This document shows, piece by piece, positions 6,864 to 8,505 of a DNA stretch of 8,505 nucleotides. Both the position numbers and the translations under genes were made by a program. The stretch's first letter is position 1, and each line of letters starts with the position of its first letter. This stretch comes from Clostridium sp. (GTDB taxonomy: Bacteria > Bacillota > Clostridia > Clostridiales > Clostridiaceae). The stretch lies in assembly GCA_018372555.1 (NCBI GenBank), contig JAHAIU010000116.1, positions 1 to 8,505 of the forward strand. The letters are read 5' to 3'. The notes below the pieces were generated by a model. The model did no database searches. It worked only from the letters and a program-made list of their open reading frames with translations, and was not told the origin of the DNA.

Positions 6864-7541
6864 ATCAATATTTTTAATTTGCCAATCTATAGGTGTTTTA
6901 TTAATAGATTTTAGAAATTCATTTGTTTTAGAAAATGGCTTGCTTCCAAAGAAACCTCTAAAGGCTGCCAGTGGACTTGGATGTGGGGATGTTATTATAA
7001 AATGATTTTTATTAGTTATAAGCTTCTTTTTAGCTATTGATGGATTTCCCCACAAAATAAATACTATGGGATCTTTTCTCTCATTTAATAAAGATATTAT
7101 TTTATCGGTGAATATCTCCCAACCCATATTTCTATGAGAGTTAGCTTCATGAGCTCTTACAGTTAAAATAGTATTCAATAATAGCACACCTTGTTTTGCC
7201 CAGTCTTCTAAATATCCATTGTTAGGTATATAGCAACCTAAATCGGAGTTCAACTCTTTATATATATTTAGTAATGAAGGTGGAATTTTTATGCCTTTAT
7301 TCACTGAAAATGCTAAACCGTGGGATTGATTAGGACCATGATATGGATCTTGCCCTAATATAACGACTTTAACATCTTTATATGGAGTAAGCCTTAAGGC
7401 ATTAAATATATTATTCATATTTGGATAAATCGTCTTTGTTTCATATTCTGAAATTAAAAAACTTCTAAGGTTTTGATAATATTCTTTTTCAAATTCTTCT
7501 GCCAATAAGTCTTTCCAGTCATTATCTAATACTTTTTTCAA
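6861..7541 (-). CDS. ung: Uracil-DNA glycosylase, family 1
   Basis: A 226-residue enzyme that removes uracil from DNA as the first step of base excision repair in the cytoplasm. GQDPYHG (63-69) carries the catalytic Asp65, and LLLNTILTVR (120-129) is the next conserved strand. ILWG (162-165) and the DNA-intercalation loop HPSPLAA (187-193), with catalytic His187, complete the family 1 set. I chose the TTG at 7541, six bases after GAGGTG, which gives a normal-length protein starting MKKVLDNDW. The frame is open for 12 more codons to 7577, but those codons contain this ribosome site and cross the composition break. No promoter is visible upstream within clostridial-type sequence, because foreign-looking DNA starts about 10 bases before the ribosome site. 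Confidence 0.93.
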   Translation of the reverse strand: MKKVLDNDWKDLLAEEFEKEYYQNLRSFLISEYETKTIYPNMNNIFNALRLTPYKDVKVVILGQDPYHGPNQSHGLAFSVNKGIKIPPSLLNIYKELNSDLGCYIPNNGYLEDWAKQGVLLLNTILTVRAHEANSHRNMGWEIFTDKIISLLNERKDPIVFILWGNPSIAKKKLITNKNHFIITSPHPSPLAAFRGFFGSKPFSKTNEFLKSINKTPIDWQIKNID

Positions 7542-7549
7542 GAAAATCA

Positions 7550-7592
7550 CCTCAATGTATTGTATGCAGCTGTTCAAATGGATATGTTAAGT
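7550..7592. other. Composition break, possible chimeric junction
   Basis: Left of here I see no CGN arginine codon in any gene: all six in ung and all three in padR are AGA/AGG. Right of here 8 of 13 arginine codons in the DUF421 gene and flippase fragment are CGN. Base composition also rises in G+C. The break falls between the ung and DUF421 ribosome sites, leaving no room for a promoter for either. No inverted repeat, tRNA or transposase marks it. A misjoined contig and a recombination site are both possible. Confidence 0.55.
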
Positions 7593-7607
7593 AGGAGGAT
7601 TGGTGGA

Positions 7608-8282
7608 ATGGCTACGTATATCACGTTAATGGGAAAATGTTTTGTTGTATATTTTGTCATTATTTTTGCTTTGCGGTTAATGGGAAAGCGAGAGGTTGGA
7701 GAGCTTTCCGTATTTGATATTGTCATTTATTTGGTTATGAGTGAGCTATTGGCACTTTCCATAACCGAAACCGATAAAAGTATTTTGCGCTCCATGGTTC
7801 CTATTTTTACGCTCTCTTTGTTGCAGATCGTGCTTTCTTGGTGCTTGTTGAAAAGTAAAAAAACAAGGGAGATCTTTGAAGGCAAGCCGGTTATTATTAT
7901 TCATAACGGACATATCAATCAAGCAGTCATGAAAAAGGAACGCTATAATATTGATGATCTTATGATGCAGATACGCAATCGGGATATTTGTTCACCGGAC
8001 GAGGTTGCTTTTGCAGTCTTGGAAACCAATGGACAGTTAAGTATCTTAAAAAAGGAGCAATGTAAGGTAAGACACCCGGAGCCGCTGATTAGCGATGGTA
8101 TTATCAATCAAAGTGTTATAGATGATCTGCAACAAGATGTATCATGGTTATTAGCTGCCTTACATAAAGAAGGGGTAGAAAGAAGCGAAGATGTTTTCTT
8201 GTGTATGCTGCAAAAAAACGGTCTTTTTGTTATTAAGAAGGAAACATCGACAAGAAATGCGTTTTTTTCTCATCATGCCTAA
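7608..8282 (+). CDS. DUF421 (YetF-type) membrane protein
   Basis: A 224-residue protein of the DUF421 family, found widely in spore-forming Firmicutes; some members occur in spore membranes, but no enzymatic role is established. Hydrophobic segments lie at about residues 10-24, 36-51 and 62-81. The family motif RLMGKREVGELSVFD (23-37) links the first two. After the membrane part, residues 86-153 form the soluble domain (EGKPVIIIHNG, then the DLMMQIR and EVAFAVLETNGQLS blocks), with a longer C-terminal tail to 224. I chose the ATG at 7608, with AGGAGG at 7593-7598; the frame is open further to 7560 but lacks a ribosome site there. Codon use differs sharply from the genes on the left. The 3' end overlaps the convergent flippase gene by 50 bases. 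Confidence 0.87.
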   Translation: MATYITLMGKCFVVYFVIIFALRLMGKREVGELSVFDIVIYLVMSELLALSITETDKSILRSMVPIFTLSLLQIVLSWCLLKSKKTREIFEGKPVIIIHNGHINQAVMKKERYNIDDLMMQIRNRDICSPDEVAFAVLETNGQLSILKKEQCKVRHPEPLISDGIINQSVIDDLQQDVSWLLAALHKEGVERSEDVFLCMLQKNGLFVIKKETSTRNAFFSHHA

Positions 8283-8505
8283 AGGCAAGTGTTAAGCGAA
8301 TCGCGTGGGAAATCGTTGTGATCAGCATACCGCCGACAATGCCTAACATGAGCGCTTTTTCCTTTAATAAGGGAGATAATAAGAAGATACATAATATACG
8401 CATGAAAGAGCCTAAAAAGGTATCGAGAACCGATTTTTTGCTAAGTGATAGGGCATGTAAAACACTGGAAAGCGGAGCTTGCAGAGAATAAAGTGCAAAA
8501 GGCCA
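8233..8505 (-). CDS. SpoVB/MATE-type polysaccharide flippase, C-terminal part
   Basis: The last 90 codons of a minus-strand gene whose 5' part lies beyond the window edge. It ends at TAA (complement of 8233-8235). The frame reads YSLQAPLSSVLHALSLSKKS, the loop and helix typical of SpoVB-like members of the MVF/MATE superfamily. Two hydrophobic helices follow (FMRILCIFLLSPLL and LGIVGGMLITTISHAIRL), and then a basic tail (FRHDEKKTHFLSMFPS). Such proteins flip lipid-linked polysaccharide precursors across the membrane; SpoVB acts in spore cortex formation. The partial length does not allow a firm choice between SpoVB and other flippases. Adjacency to a DUF421 gene recalls the yrbG-spoVB pair I remember from Bacillus subtilis. 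Confidence 0.7.
   Translation of the reverse strand, partial: WPFALYSLQAPLSSVLHALSLSKKSVLDTFLGSFMRILCIFLLSPLLKEKALMLGIVGGMLITTISHAIRLTLAFRHDEKKTHFLSMFPS

Noticed and set aside
7560..7594. Tail of a truncated gene before DUF421
   Set aside because: Two frames run to stops (TAA at 7588, TAG at 7592) just before the DUF421 ribosome site, but about ten codons are too few to identify anything.
8274..8285. TGCC-TAAA-GGCA hairpin at the DUF421 stop
   Set aside because: The stem is four base pairs with no T tract on either side, so it is not a convincing terminator.
1..8505. CRISPR array, tRNA or rRNA genes, insertion sequence, phage defence system
   Set aside because: I saw no regularly spaced repeats, no cloverleaf-like segments, no transposase motifs and no defence-type domains on either strand.

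Overview
The first 7.55 kb read as the chromosome of a low-GC Gram-positive anaerobe, most likely a Clostridium (sensu stricto) or close relative. The DNA is very AT-rich, ribosome sites are strong (AGGAGG type), several genes start with GTG or TTG, and arginine is written almost only with AGA/AGG. The last ~0.95 kb (from about 7,550 on) is visibly richer in G+C, uses CGN arginine codons freely, and carries a DUF421 gene convergent with a SpoVB-like flippase, which looks like a Bacillales chromosome. The window may therefore join two sources: a chimeric contig, or a recent recombination.

Region 1 (16-4619) is a tight, co-directional catabolic operon: a cytosolic Cys-type sulfatase, the two subunits of galactose-6-phosphate isomerase (LacA, LacB), a class II tagatose-bisphosphate aldolase of the GatY type, a PfkB-family tagatose-6-phosphate kinase (LacC-like), and a small DUF202 membrane protein. 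Together they give a complete tagatose-6-phosphate route: Gal-6-P to tagatose-6-P, to tagatose-1,6-bisphosphate, to DHAP plus glyceraldehyde-3-P. The sulfatase in front suggests the operon feeds on a sulfated galactose-type sugar, such as one from mucin or glycosaminoglycan. The importer, the glycosidases, the sulfatase-activating enzyme and the regulator are not in the window.

Region 2 (4620-5017) is a 398-base gap. It holds protein-like fragments in broken frames (a possible decayed small gene), a rho-independent terminator, and a good sigma-A-type promoter for the next operon.

Region 3 (5018-6419) is a FetAB-like ABC exporter, predicted to export metal (iron). Its ATPase gene carries a one-base deletion between the ABC signature and Walker B, so it is broken as sequenced. 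A small PadR-type regulator (6505-6810) follows. A ten-base word is shared between the upstream regions of the exporter and the regulator. A hairpin terminator serves both padR and the convergent ung.

Region 4 (6861-8505) holds ung (uracil-DNA glycosylase, minus strand), then the composition break, the DUF421 membrane protein (plus strand), and the 3' end of a SpoVB/MATE-type flippase (minus strand, cut by the window edge). The last two overlap tail-to-tail by 50 bases.
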